Source: Cohnella sp. CFH 77786 (lineage in GTDB: Bacteria > Bacillota > Bacilli > Paenibacillales > Paenibacillaceae). Taken from it: DNA of 64,000 bases. The notes beneath the pieces were generated by a model. The model did no database searches, was not told the origin of the DNA, and saw only the letters and a list, made by a program, of their open reading frames with translations. The stretch spans positions 186,001 to 250,000 of the forward strand of contig NZ_WJIB01000001.1 of NCBI RefSeq assembly GCF_019400745.1, read 5' to 3'. Numbering within the stretch: position 1 is the stretch's first letter; each line of letters begins with the position of its first letter. This document shows positions 17,443 through 25,553 of this stretch, in pieces. A program made the position numbers and the translations under genes.

Positions 17443-17863
17443 TCCTGCCTCGGAAGCCGCGCAAATAAACCGAACGTCATTCTGTTCGCTTTCATCGGAT
17501 TCTGAGCCGCTATTTCCAACACCACCTTGCATGCGTAAAGATTTGTCCGGCGCGTACACTCAGCATATTCAGGGAAAGAATGAATGTTTGGGGTACTCCC
17601 CATTCGGCATCAAAGTAACTCGCAGGATGCAGCATGACTAGCAGAGGGAATTTCACGCGAATATGGACTTTTTGTGCCGCATGCGCCCTGTCCAGAAATC
17701 GAACACTCACATAATCTAACCAAGTAAAAGCAGGTCGCCGGCCGATCCCGCGCTTCGCTTGGGCTGCCTCCTGCACCGGGACCCTTGCATGCGGTTATCA
17801 AGGTACAAAAATCGAAGAGCAACCCCGAATGGAGCTGCTCTTGGCATACAAGGAGAGAGAATT
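17443..17863. other. Divergent intergenic region of the glycan locus
   Basis: About 420 bp between the ATP-grasp gene (minus) and the WbsX-like gene (plus). Short frames here lack ribosome sites and look accidental. A hairpin AAGAGCA ... TGCTCTT (about 17815-17842) lies just before the WbsX ribosome site. Both operon promoters must be here, but I could not assign clear -35/-10 pairs. Confidence 0.6.
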
Positions 17864-18961
17864 TTGAAGCTTATTGCTTTCTATTTGCCGCAATTTCATG
17901 AGACCGAAGAAAATAATCGATGGTGGGGAAAAGGATTTACCGATTGGACCAATACAAGAAAAGCAACGCCGCTGTTTCCCGGACACGATCAGCCGCGAGA
18001 GCCGTACCAAGACTATTACTATGATTTAACGGACGAATCCGCCCGGGAATGGCAAGCACAAATGGCGCGCAAATACGGTATTTACGGATTCTGTTATTAC
18101 CATTACTGGTTTAGGGGAAAAAGATTCCTTCATAAACCGTTGGATGCAGTGCTTCAAATAGGGGCTCCCGATTTCCCCTTCTGTCTTTCCTGGGCAAACG
18201 ACCCGTGGTTAAGAACATGGAGCGGTTTAAATAACGAAGTGCTCGCAGAGCAAAATTACGGGGAAGAAAAAGATTGGAAAGAACATTTCGATTTCCTGCT
18301 GACCGTATTTAAAGATAAAAGATATATCCGAGTAGATAACAAACCCATCTTCCTCATTTACCGTCCCAGCGAAATTCCCCAATACGAAGAGATGTTGGAG
18401 TATTGGAGAAAATTAGCCGTAGAAAATGGGCTTGATGGAATCTACTTTATCCAAACTTTAAACAGATTCAACAATCCCGAGCTGAAAGGTTTCGATGCCC
18501 GCGTCGAGTTTGAGCCCGGATACACCATGTTTCTAACCAATGGTATCCATTCGATCAGAGCTGTTGACGGCTATAAGCAAAAATTTATTCTCATGGATTA
18601 CGATAAATATTGGGGCTCTATATTGGAAAGAAACGCGGACAAGGCCCGCACGAAAACTTATTTGGGAGCGTTCATGGACTGGGATAACTCCGCCCGGGTG
18701 GGAGGGAATAAGCCGCTCATCTACACCGGCGTATCTCCCGAGAAGTTCTCTTTCTATTTAACGAAACAAATCAAAAAATCTTTGGAAATAGGCAGTGATA
18801 TGTTGTTTATTAATGCCTGGAACGAGTGGGCTGAGGGAACTTATTTGGAACCCGATAAAAAATTTGGATTTCAATACTTGGAAGCCGTAAAAAAAGCGTT
18901 GGAAAATAACGGGCTCCGGGCAGAGGTGACCGAAAATGACGGAACATCTATTTCCCATTAG
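17864..18961 (+). CDS. WbsX-like glycan-processing protein (GH99-like domain)
   Basis: A 365-aa protein of the WbsX / glycosyltransferase_WbsX family, whose fold resembles GH99 endo-mannosidases and which occurs in O-antigen and surface glycan clusters. It starts LIAFYLPQFHETEENN, the classic family opening. Other landmarks are GFCYYHYWFRGKRFL, CLSWANDPWL, and NAWNEWAEGTYLEP near the end, all family hallmarks. The TTG start at 17864 is chosen for AAGGAGAG about 6 nt upstream and for the match to the family N-terminus. Its codons are clearly AT-richer than the surrounding genome. It overlaps the next gene by 26 bp. Confidence 0.88.
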   Translation: MKLIAFYLPQFHETEENNRWWGKGFTDWTNTRKATPLFPGHDQPREPYQDYYYDLTDESAREWQAQMARKYGIYGFCYYHYWFRGKRFLHKPLDAVLQIGAPDFPFCLSWANDPWLRTWSGLNNEVLAEQNYGEEKDWKEHFDFLLTVFKDKRYIRVDNKPIFLIYRPSEIPQYEEMLEYWRKLAVENGLDGIYFIQTLNRFNNPELKGFDARVEFEPGYTMFLTNGIHSIRAVDGYKQKFILMDYDKYWGSILERNADKARTKTYLGAFMDWDNSARVGGNKPLIYTGVSPEKFSFYLTKQIKKSLEIGSDMLFINAWNEWAEGTYLEPDKKFGFQYLEAVKKALENNGLRAEVTENDGTSISH

Positions 18962-19541
18962 TCAATTGTATCAGTTCATCGATTCGGTCTACGGGTGGTT
19001 GACGACCGCGGAGCAAACGGCCCTGCTGCATTTGCCGGCTCTCGTCGACCATTTGGATGGGGAGATTGTCGAGATTGGTTCCTATAAAGGGAGAAGCACG
19101 GTTGCCTTAGGTCTCGGAAGCAAGTGGATCAGCGAAAAGAAACGAACGATTTATGCCATTGATCCTTTTGTTTCAAACGGGTATTACGTCGACTATTGGA
19201 ATGAGTTTCAGAATAATATTCTCCGTTTCTGGCTTGCCAACTATGTAACGCCAATCAAAAAATTCAGCGAGGAGGCACTACAGGATTGTCCTGCCAGAAT
19301 ATCCGCGCTTTATATAGATGGAGACCAAAGTTATTCGGGCGTAAAAAGAGATATAGAGTTATATGCTCCGAGAGTTGTCCGCGGAGGATATATAGCCTTT
19401 CATGACTACACGATCTATCCGGATATTCGAAGAGCGGTCGACGAACTATGCGAGAGCAGGGAATTTGTGCTTGTTTGCGATTACGAAAGCTTGCGCCTCC
19501 TGCGCAGATGCCAAAAGGGGAATGATCATGTCATCGGATAG
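18936..19541 (+). CDS. Class I methyltransferase (CmcI/Methyltransf_24-like)
   Basis: A 201-aa protein. EIVEIGSYKGRSTVALGLG near residue 45 is the SAM-binding motif I of this group, AIDPFV is the acidic strand, and ALYIDGDQSYSGVKRDIELY followed by GGYIAFHDYTI is the typical metal/SAM region of CmcI/TylF-like enzymes. The start overlaps the WbsX gene by 26 bp. It is likely a sugar O-methyltransferase in this glycan locus. GC is lower than the genome average seen here. Confidence 0.85.
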   Translation: MTEHLFPISQLYQFIDSVYGWLTTAEQTALLHLPALVDHLDGEIVEIGSYKGRSTVALGLGSKWISEKKRTIYAIDPFVSNGYYVDYWNEFQNNILRFWLANYVTPIKKFSEEALQDCPARISALYIDGDQSYSGVKRDIELYAPRVVRGGYIAFHDYTIYPDIRRAVDELCESREFVLVCDYESLRLLRRCQKGNDHVIG

Positions 19542-21063
19542 GACGCCCTTGTTGACGGTCCACCTTTTCGTATCCGGAACAATGGATAAAGACGACCTGA
19601 CGGCATTGGTGACGAAGCTGGAAGAACACCATTTGACGGTCGAGGTGTATGGAGCCGATGACCCGCTGCCGGATCGCAGCCAGCCAAAAGCGCCGCACGT
19701 CTACATCTCCGCGGGGGGAGAATGGGAGGAGTTTCCGGCGCTGGTCAGGCTGCCTTTTCACGAGAAAAAACGCTGGCTGCACTTTCGTACGGCAGACGAA
19801 ATTCAGCCCCATCATTTGTTTTTCTGCTGGCTCAGGGCAACGGACCCCCTCCCGGAGAATAAAGCGATTCCGCCGGCGCGTTTTACTTCCGGCACCCCTC
19901 TGGTGTCCGTGTTCACGGCGAGCTACCGGTCAAAAGAAAAAATCCAAAGGCCCTATCGATCCTTGTTAAAGCAGACCTACGAGAATTGGGAATGGGTCAT
20001 TGTCGACGACTCCGATGACGAGGACGAGAACTATAAGCAGCACTTGCTTCCCCTGGAAGATCGCCGGGTGAGGCGATACCGCCAAGACTCCCGGAACGGC
20101 TATATCGGCGCCATCAAACGGTATGCAGCCGGCCTATGCACAGGGGAAATATTGGTGGAGGTCGATCATGACGACGAACTGACTTCGGACTGCTTGCAGA
20201 AAATCGTCGATGCCTTCAGGCAGAATCCCGAGTGCGGATTCGTTTACGGGGATAGTGCCGAGGTGTATGCAGGGAGCAATGACGCTCATTGGTATGGTTG
20301 GAATTGCGGTTTCGGCTATTGTCTTTATTACCGGGTCTGGGTCCATGAAATGAACAGATGGCAGAATGCGCTGCGGCATACGACCCTTAACGGGAGTACC
20401 ATTCGTCATCTGGTCGGTTTGCCGAATCATCCTCGCGCGTGGACAAGAGATTGTTACCATCTGATCGGAGGCCATCGGGAAGAGCTGTTGGTCGCGGATG
20501 ATTACGACATGCTTGTTCGGACGTTTCTCTGTACCAAATACGCTGCGATACCGGATTTATTATATATCCAATATCGCAATGAACAAGGGAACAACACCAC
20601 ATTTCTTAGAAATAAACAGATTCAGATCCTGATCGGGGAGATCTACCGTGTCTATTATCCGAGAATACTTGCGAGGTTTAAGGAGCTTGGTTTGCCGGAG
20701 CCTTTACCCTTCTGCCGAATATGGGAAACTTCAGGAGATGCTCCTTCCCGGAAAACGGCCCATGTGATTCACGAGGATGCGTCCAAAGTGTCGATCCTTT
20801 TCCCTATCCCGTATGATGCGAAAGAGGATCATAGGCAGTTAGATCGAACCCTCCAAAAAAGCATGGACGAGAACTTTCAAAAAACCGAAATTGTGGTGGT
20901 TGGCCGTATTCCGCCGAAAATCGAAACCTATGCCTCCAAAGCGCCCCGTGGAGCGATTCGATGGTGGCCTATGGAGCAAAATGACTCCTTGGAAGCATGT
21001 ATAAGCTATGCCAAATTCATAGCTTCCTGTAAAGAGAAAGTGGTTGTGATGCCGCTAGAGTGA
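19528..21063 (+). CDS. Large family 2 glycosyltransferase with extra N- and C-terminal regions
   Basis: A 511-aa protein. Residues ~1-120 are an unassigned region rich in charged and aromatic residues. The GT-A domain starts at LVSVFTASYRSKEKIQRPYR, continues with WEWVIVDDSDDEDENY, and has the metal motif EVDHDDEL near residue 210. After the catalytic part, ~90 residues (VSILFPIPY to the end) resemble the start of another GT2-type domain and may be a partial duplicate. ATG 19528 follows AAAGGGG by 7 nt and overlaps the methyltransferase end. Ends just before the terminator at 21111. Confidence 0.85.
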   Translation: MSSDRTPLLTVHLFVSGTMDKDDLTALVTKLEEHHLTVEVYGADDPLPDRSQPKAPHVYISAGGEWEEFPALVRLPFHEKKRWLHFRTADEIQPHHLFFCWLRATDPLPENKAIPPARFTSGTPLVSVFTASYRSKEKIQRPYRSLLKQTYENWEWVIVDDSDDEDENYKQHLLPLEDRRVRRYRQDSRNGYIGAIKRYAAGLCTGEILVEVDHDDELTSDCLQKIVDAFRQNPECGFVYGDSAEVYAGSNDAHWYGWNCGFGYCLYYRVWVHEMNRWQNALRHTTLNGSTIRHLVGLPNHPRAWTRDCYHLIGGHREELLVADDYDMLVRTFLCTKYAAIPDLLYIQYRNEQGNNTTFLRNKQIQILIGEIYRVYYPRILARFKELGLPEPLPFCRIWETSGDAPSRKTAHVIHEDASKVSILFPIPYDAKEDHRQLDRTLQKSMDENFQKTEIVVVGRIPPKIETYASKAPRGAIRWWPMEQNDSLEACISYAKFIASCKEKVVVMPLE

Positions 21064-21110
21064 AGGACTTGGTTTTGACGCAGCCACCTTGCATCGTGTG
21101 TCCGGAACTG

Positions 21111-21137
21111 CGCCAGCGTTTACGCTGGCGTTTCTTT
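21111..21137 (+). terminator. Rho-independent terminator of the plus-strand glycan operon
   Basis: Perfect 8-bp stem CGCCAGCG / CGCTGGCG with a 4-nt TTTA loop, followed by TTTCTTT. About 50 bp after the glycosyltransferase stop at 21063. Confidence 0.88.
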
Positions 21138-21301
21138 GCGTACCCCTTCGTCAGCCCTAACCGGATGTACCAGTCAATCTCGTCCGCTTACACTGTATAA
21201 GGTCGCATTCTCTTTGTTACGAAGAACCTTGGATGTCGAGGTGGACCATCCCAGAACTCACCGGCTAGAAGAAACGTGCTTCGCTGGCCGCGCTGCAAAC
21301 A

Positions 21302-21335
21302 GAAAGAGGACCCAAATTTCGGGTCCTCTTTTGAT
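21302..21335 (-). terminator. Terminator of the collagen-like gene
   Basis: Stem AAAGAGGACCC / GGGTCCTCTTT around AAATTTC; on the minus strand it ends in a short T run. It starts about 16 bp after the collagen-like gene stop at 21351. Confidence 0.88.
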
Positions 21336-21350
21336 TCGTTACAGCTTCGA

Positions 21351-23030
21351 TTACGGTCCTTGAGTTCCTTGAGGTCCTTGCGGTCCTTGTTCGCCCTGAG
21401 GTCCTTGAGTTCCTTGAGGTCCTTGGTCGCCCTGCGGTCCTTGAGGTCCTTGGTTGCCTTGAGGTCCTTGCGGTCCTTGTTCGCCCTGAGGTCCTTGAGT
21501 TCCTTGAGGTCCTTGGTCACCTTGCGGTCCTTGAGGTCCTTGGTTGCCTTGAGGTCCTTGAGGTCCTTGTTCGCCCTGCGGTCCTTGAGGTCCTTGTTCG
21601 CCCTGCGGTCCTTGAGTTCCTTGAGGTCCTTGGTCGCCTTGAGGTCCTTGAGGTCCTTGGTTGCCTTGAGGTCCTTGAGGTCCTTGTTCGCCCTGCGGTC
21701 CTTGAGTTCCTTGAGGTCCTTGGTCGCCTTGAGGTCCTTGCGGTCCTTGTTCGCCCTGAGGTCCTTGAGTTCCTTGAGGTCCTTGGTCGCCTTGAGGTCC
21801 TTGCGGTCCTTGGTCGCCCTGAGGTCCTTGAGTTCCTTGAGGTCCTTGGTCGCCCTGAGGTCCTTGAGTTCCTTGAGGTCCTTGGTCGCCTTGAGGTCCT
21901 TGTTCGCCCTGAGGTCCTTGAGTTCCTTGAGGTCCTTGGTCGCCTTGAGGTCCTTGATCGCCCTGAGGTCCTTGAGTTCCTTGAGGTCCTTGGTCGCCTT
22001 GAGGTCCTTGAGTTCCTTGAGGTCCTTGGTCGCCTTGCGGTCCTTGATCGCCCTGAGGTCCTTGAGTTCCTTGAGGTCCTTGGTCGCCTTGAGGTCCTTG
22101 GTCGCCTTGCGGTCCTTGGTCGCCTTGCGGGCCTTGGTCGCCTTGCGGTCCTTGGTCGCCTTGCGGGCCTTGGTCGCCTTGCGGGCCTTGGTCGCCTTGC
22201 GGTCCTTGGTCGCCTTGCGGTCCTTGGTCGCCTTGCGGGCCTTGGTCGCCTTGCGGGCCTTGGTCGCCTTGCGGTCCTTGGTCGCCTTGCGGTCCTTGGT
22301 CGCCTTGCGGTCCTTGGTCGCCTTGCGGTCCTTGGTCGCCTTGCGGTCCTTGGTCGCCTTGCGGTCCTTGGTCGCCTTGCGGTCCTTGGTCGCCTTGCGG
22401 GCCTTGGTCGCCTTGCGGTCCTTGGTCGCCTTGCGGTCCTTGGTCGCCTTGCGGTCCTTGATCGCCTTGCGGGCCTTGGTCGCCTTGCGGGCCTTGGTCG
22501 CCTTGCGGGCCTTGGTCGCCTTGCGGTCCTTGGTCGCCTTGCGGGCCTTGGTCGCCTTGCGGTCCTTGGTCGCCTTGAGGTCCTTGAGTTCCTTGAGGTC
22601 CTTGAGTTCCTTGAGGTCCTTGAGTTCCTTGAGGTCCTTGGTCGCCCTGCGGTCCTACAGGTCCTTGCGGCCCTTCATCCGTACCCAGGAGCTCGTCCGA
22701 CAGGATTCGATGGGCAGCCACCAATTGACCGTTCGCGTCTTTACCCCACACGGAAACTTGCGTTTCTTCCTCTGCTGCTCCGCCTGTGGTGAAGACAAAT
22801 TCCCAAGCGTCGAAATTTGCGAAATAGTTTCGGGTGATAACCTGATTCGGCCCTACGGCCAGCAATTCTTGCACGTACATCGTTCTGGCGCCGTTTAAAA
22901 AGAACCCTTCGATTAAGATCGTCGAGGCATTTACGGCACTCCGGTTATCGATTTTGACCGTGACGAATTGCGTAGGTCGTACGCCGCCGACAGGATTGTT
23001 GGCTACAGGTCCGGTTGACAATACCGCCAT
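21351..23030 (-). CDS. Collagen-like triple-repeat protein (BclA-type filament, N-terminal head domain)
   Basis: A 559-aa protein. Residues ~1-115 are a compact beta-rich head ([13 protein letters not shown] ... [11 protein letters not shown]). Residues ~118-559 are about 147 uninterrupted Gly-X-Y triplets, almost all GPQ alternating with GDQ or GTQ and a few GEQ/GNQ. There is no signal peptide, as in spore-coat and exosporium collagen-like proteins that are loaded from the mother cell. Unlike BclA the globular domain is N-terminal and there is no C-terminal trimerisation domain, because the triplets run to the stop. ATG 23030 follows AAAGGAGG by about 10 nt. The Thr residues could be glycosylated by the neighbouring glycan genes; this is inference. 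Confidence 0.9.
   Translation of the reverse strand: MAVLSTGPVANNPVGGVRPTQFVTVKIDNRSAVNASTILIEGFFLNGARTMYVQELLAVGPNQVITRNYFANFDAWEFVFTTGGAAEEETQVSVWGKDANGQLVAAHRILSDELLGTDEGPQGPVGPQGDQGPQGTQGPQGTQGPQGTQGPQGDQGPQGDQGPQGDQGPQGDQGPQGDQGPQGDQGPQGDQGPQGDQGPQGDQGPQGDQGPQGDQGPQGDQGPQGDQGPQGDQGPQGDQGPQGDQGPQGDQGPQGDQGPQGDQGPQGDQGPQGDQGPQGDQGPQGDQGPQGDQGPQGDQGPQGDQGPQGDQGPQGDQGPQGTQGPQGDQGPQGDQGPQGTQGPQGDQGPQGTQGPQGDQGPQGDQGPQGTQGPQGEQGPQGDQGPQGTQGPQGDQGPQGTQGPQGDQGPQGPQGDQGPQGTQGPQGEQGPQGPQGDQGPQGTQGPQGEQGPQGPQGNQGPQGPQGDQGPQGTQGPQGEQGPQGPQGEQGPQGPQGNQGPQGPQGDQGPQGTQGPQGEQGPQGPQGNQGPQGPQGDQGPQGTQGPQGEQGPQGPQGTQGP
21354..22679 (-). repeat. Coding tandem repeat (18-bp unit) of the collagen-like gene
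   Basis: About 1.3 kb built from 9- and 18-bp units encoding GPQ-GDQ or GPQ-GTQ. A central block (about 22100-22570) is nearly pure GPQ-GDQ with almost identical DNA units, while the flanks mix GTQ, GEQ and GNQ. Length is expected to vary between strains. Confidence 0.95.
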
Positions 23031-23065
23031 TCAGGCAATTCCTCCTTTCCGTGAAGATACGGTCC

Positions 23066-23407
23066 TTAAGTCCCTAATTCCTCGTCAGCCACAATCCGTT
23101 GAGCGCTGACGATTTCGCCATTTCCGTTCAGTCCCCAAACCGAAATTTCCGTGCTTGCTTCCGCTGGGCCGCCAGTCGTAAAGACGAATTCATAAGCAGC
23201 AAACGCAGCGAAGTAATTCTTCGTAATGACGGCATTGGGAGCGATAGCGAATTGTTCTAGCACGTATAAAGTTCTTGAACCGTCTAAATGGTACCCCTGA
23301 ATCAAAACCGTTGCGCCATTGACTGCATCTCGATTCACAAGCTTGACAAGGAGCCGTTCGGTCGAAACAGGGCTATTATCGACTGGTCCGGTTGACAATA
23401 CCGCCAA
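23066..23407 (-). CDS. Stand-alone paralogue of the collagen-like protein's head domain
   Basis: A 113-aa protein that closely parallels residues 1-115 of the next gene: both begin MAVLSTGPV, both have ITKNYFAAF or ITRNYFANF, then YEFVFTTGG or WEFVFTTGG, and both end with VSVWG and a ...EELGT or ...ELLGT tail. It stops where the collagen triplets would begin. The TTG start at 23407 has GGGAGGTG upstream at good spacing. It is about 35 bp upstream of the collagen-like gene on the same strand. It is probably a duplicated head, acting as a cap, anchor or assembly partner; no biochemical function is known to me. Confidence 0.82.
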   Translation of the reverse strand: MAVLSTGPVDNSPVSTERLLVKLVNRDAVNGATVLIQGYHLDGSRTLYVLEQFAIAPNAVITKNYFAAFAAYEFVFTTGGPAEASTEISVWGLNGNGEIVSAQRIVADEELGT

Positions 23408-23534
23408 TAAGTTTACACCTCCCGTTAACGAATAGGGGAGTTGCTAGATTCCCTCCCCTCTATAACGTATTAAGGATGCATTCCCCCTGCTTGTTTCTTT
23501 GCCCCGCTGTAAAAATACAATTGGATGAGAAAAC

Positions 23535-23569
23535 GGAAAGCCCCTCATGGATGAAATGAGGGGCTTTCC
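23535..23569. terminator. Strong hairpin terminator
   Basis: Perfect 14-bp stem GGAAAGCCCCTCAT / ATGAGGGGCTTTCC with a 7-nt loop, just after the YolD-like gene stop (23592, minus strand). A TTTTC stretch follows on the minus strand. Confidence 0.85.
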
Positions 23570-23591
23570 GATGATCGCACCGTGCGGAAGT

Positions 23592-24065
23592 TCACTTCGC
23601 GTAGTCCTTGAGCAGCGCGTACATTTCGTTGATATAATGGATGACTCTTTCGTTGATTTCCGACCGCATGACCTCGCGTACCATCCCGAAACGCTCTTCG
23701 TACCCGCGGCACACGTAGCGATGATAGACAACGAGATCAGCCTGCTCATCGTTCAGGATTTTAATATTGCGCCGCCTCAGTTCGCGCTTCACGTTGTACA
23801 TATCCTTGGTGACTCGATTCATCAGCAGCTGCGTCAACGCGGCGAATACCTTTTTCAGGACGTTCGGGGAATGTTGAACCTCTTCCAAGCTTTTTTGCAA
23901 GATGGTCAATAGATGCGGGAGCAGTACGTAATCCCGGATCATCCTTAGTTCCTCCGGCGTCGCCTTGCCTGCAGGTTTCGCATCATGACGCGACTCATAT
24001 TGCTCCTGATGCTCGGTCAATAACATCTTGGATTGCCACCGTACGTTGCCCTCAAGTTTACTCAC
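23592..24065 (-). CDS. YolD-like protein with extended C-terminal region
   Basis: A 157-aa protein. The N-terminus (SKLEGNVRWQSKMLLTEHQE) matches the start of YolD-like proteins, which in Bacillus accompany the Y-family polymerase UvrX. The remainder (~40-157) is a helical, charged region longer than in ordinary YolD proteins, and I cannot assign it. ATG 24065 overlaps the polymerase stop as ATGA, so translation is coupled. It probably modulates or stabilises the polymerase under DNA damage; this is inference from the pairing. Confidence 0.7.
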   Translation of the reverse strand: MSKLEGNVRWQSKMLLTEHQEQYESRHDAKPAGKATPEELRMIRDYVLLPHLLTILQKSLEEVQHSPNVLKKVFAALTQLLMNRVTKDMYNVKRELRRRNIKILNDEQADLVVYHRYVCRGYEERFGMVREVMRSEINERVIHYINEMYALLKDYAK

Positions 24066-25330
24066 CGGTAATGACCTCCGATCTGTGCTGCGCGCTCGCG
24101 CGCTACGCCCGACTCCAGCAAGGAGGATGCCCGCATGATCGCGGCATCGCCGAATCGGTCCTTGATCGAATCCGTGGCCCGCTCAAGGTCGTATAACAAC
24201 GCGCGGTCCTCGAACAGCGTGAGCTGGTACGCGTCGTCGTCGGAAAGTTGGGTCAGGGAAATAAAGAGACGGCTGATCGCCATCCCGCGCCAGTGCTCAG
24301 CGAACAATTTACGCGCGGCAGCGGCCACCTCGTGCGTCAGCGATGTCGCATGCGGCAGCGTCGTTTGCCGCCCGAACGAGAACGTTCGCTCCCCGTCGGT
24401 TTCCGCGGCCCCGACCGCCACGACGCGGCCTTGTTTGCCGAGGCGGCGCGCCCGGCGGCAGACTTCGATGACGAGTTCGAGGAGAACGACTTCGATGTCG
24501 GCTAATTTCCGGTAAAGGCTCGCGCGCAACGCTTTGCCGTGGCTAACCGATTTCAAAGCGCCGCGGACCGATGCGACAACCGGACTCGGATCGATGCCGC
24601 GCGCCGTCTGCCAATAGTATTCCGCTTGGATATCCGATTGTTTCCCCATTTCCCGCCGCATCTTCCGCTTGAACTCGCCAAGATCCGTTCGCGCGATGTC
24701 ACCGATGGTTTGCAGGCCCATTCGCCGGAAATGGTGCGTCATGCGGTTGCCGACCATGAACATTTGGTGTACGGGAAGCGGCCATAAATCCGATTCGAGA
24801 TTGCCTTTGCCCAGCTTGAAGATGCCGTCCGGACGCTTCTTGGCGAAGTTGTCGGTTGCCATTTTGGCAAGTATTTTCGACGGGCCGACGCCAACCCGCG
24901 ACCATACCCCCGTAGACAAAAGCACTTTCGTCTGGATCTGGTGCGCAAGATCCCCGGCATCTCCCCGCGACAGCGACCCCGTCACGTCGAGAAATTGTTC
25001 GTCGATCGAATACGGCTCCACCAAGTCCGTGAAGGATTCGTATATTTCCGTGATCAGGAGGGAGATTGTAATGTAGGTCTGCATCCGGGGGCGTACGACG
25101 ATGAGATCCGGACACTTCGCGATCGCTTCCCCCACGCGTTCGGCGGTCGTGACGCCGCGCGCTTTCGCGACGGGGCACGCCGCGAGAATGATTCCCGATC
25201 TTCGCTCGGGATCTCCGACGGCTACCGGCTTATCGCGATATTCCGGGTGAGCGGCTTTCTCGACCGAAGCGTAAAACGATTGACCGTCAATTAACATGAT
25301 CGTGCGCTCTTGTTGTTTACCGGCCGCCAC
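24062..25330 (-). CDS. uvrX: Y-family translesion DNA polymerase (UvrX/YqjW-like)
   Basis: A 422-aa DNA polymerase of the UmuC/DinB superfamily. The palm motif MLIDGQSFYASVE holds the first catalytic Asp, and YSIDEQFLDVTG holds the second acidic pair (SIDE). A helix-hairpin-helix region follows (GLQTIGDIARTDLGEF), then a little-finger domain. Near the C-terminus QLTLFED resembles a beta-clamp-binding motif. The GTG at 25330 is chosen for GGAGGGG 5 nt upstream; the frame continues further but overlaps the promoter. The gene is preceded by a SigA promoter with two LexA boxes, so it should be SOS-induced. Confidence 0.88.
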   Translation of the reverse strand: MAAGKQQERTIMLIDGQSFYASVEKAAHPEYRDKPVAVGDPERRSGIILAACPVAKARGVTTAERVGEAIAKCPDLIVVRPRMQTYITISLLITEIYESFTDLVEPYSIDEQFLDVTGSLSRGDAGDLAHQIQTKVLLSTGVWSRVGVGPSKILAKMATDNFAKKRPDGIFKLGKGNLESDLWPLPVHQMFMVGNRMTHHFRRMGLQTIGDIARTDLGEFKRKMRREMGKQSDIQAEYYWQTARGIDPSPVVASVRGALKSVSHGKALRASLYRKLADIEVVLLELVIEVCRRARRLGKQGRVVAVGAAETDGERTFSFGRQTTLPHATSLTHEVAAAARKLFAEHWRGMAISRLFISLTQLSDDDAYQLTLFEDRALLYDLERATDSIKDRFGDAAIMRASSLLESGVARERAAQIGGHYR

Positions 25331-25345
25331 CCGAACCCCTCCGAA

Positions 25346-25359
25346 CGAACGTTTGTTCC
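25346..25359. promoter_or_regulatory. LexA (SOS) box, proximal
   Basis: CGAACGTTTGTTCC matches the Gram-positive SOS consensus CGAACRNRYGTTYC in its GAAC-N4-GTTC core. It lies between the -10 and the ribosome site of the polymerase gene. Confidence 0.82.
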
Positions 25360-25372
25360 CCGAGTGATTCTT

Positions 25373-25402
25373 ATTATATCCAGAACGCATGTTCCTATTC
25401 AA
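25373..25402 (-). promoter_or_regulatory. SigA promoter of the uvrX-yolD operon
   Basis: On the minus strand TTGAAT (25397-25402), 18 nt spacer, TATAAT (25373-25378). The distal LexA box fills most of the spacer, so LexA would block RNA polymerase directly. Confidence 0.8.
25382..25395. promoter_or_regulatory. LexA (SOS) box, distal, inside the promoter spacer
   Basis: AGAACGCATGTTCC has the GAAC-N4-GTTC core of the Gram-positive LexA site and lies between the -35 and -10 of the polymerase promoter. It may also affect the divergent SRAP gene at 25554. Confidence 0.82.
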
Positions 25403-25553
25403 GTGGCAAATTGCGGAGTCTGCGCGAGTTGGGCTCGGTGAGAAGGCGTCGAAGATCCGGACAGCTGACCCCGCAAGGTTACGCACGTCTTTTCCCCTGC
25501 GTCCCGAAGCTGGTACAATCGGAATCAGACGGGTTTCGATCGGAGGGTTCGGG

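Noticed and set aside
17510..17822. Two minus-strand frames between the ATP-grasp and WbsX genes
   Set aside because: No family features, overlapping each other in different frames, and placed where divergent promoters must be.
21276..22898. A 540-codon plus-strand frame translating to [10 protein letters not shown] repeats
   Set aside because: It is the mirror of the collagen repeat: an 18-bp repeat without stop codons is open on both strands. There is no ribosome site or unique sequence.
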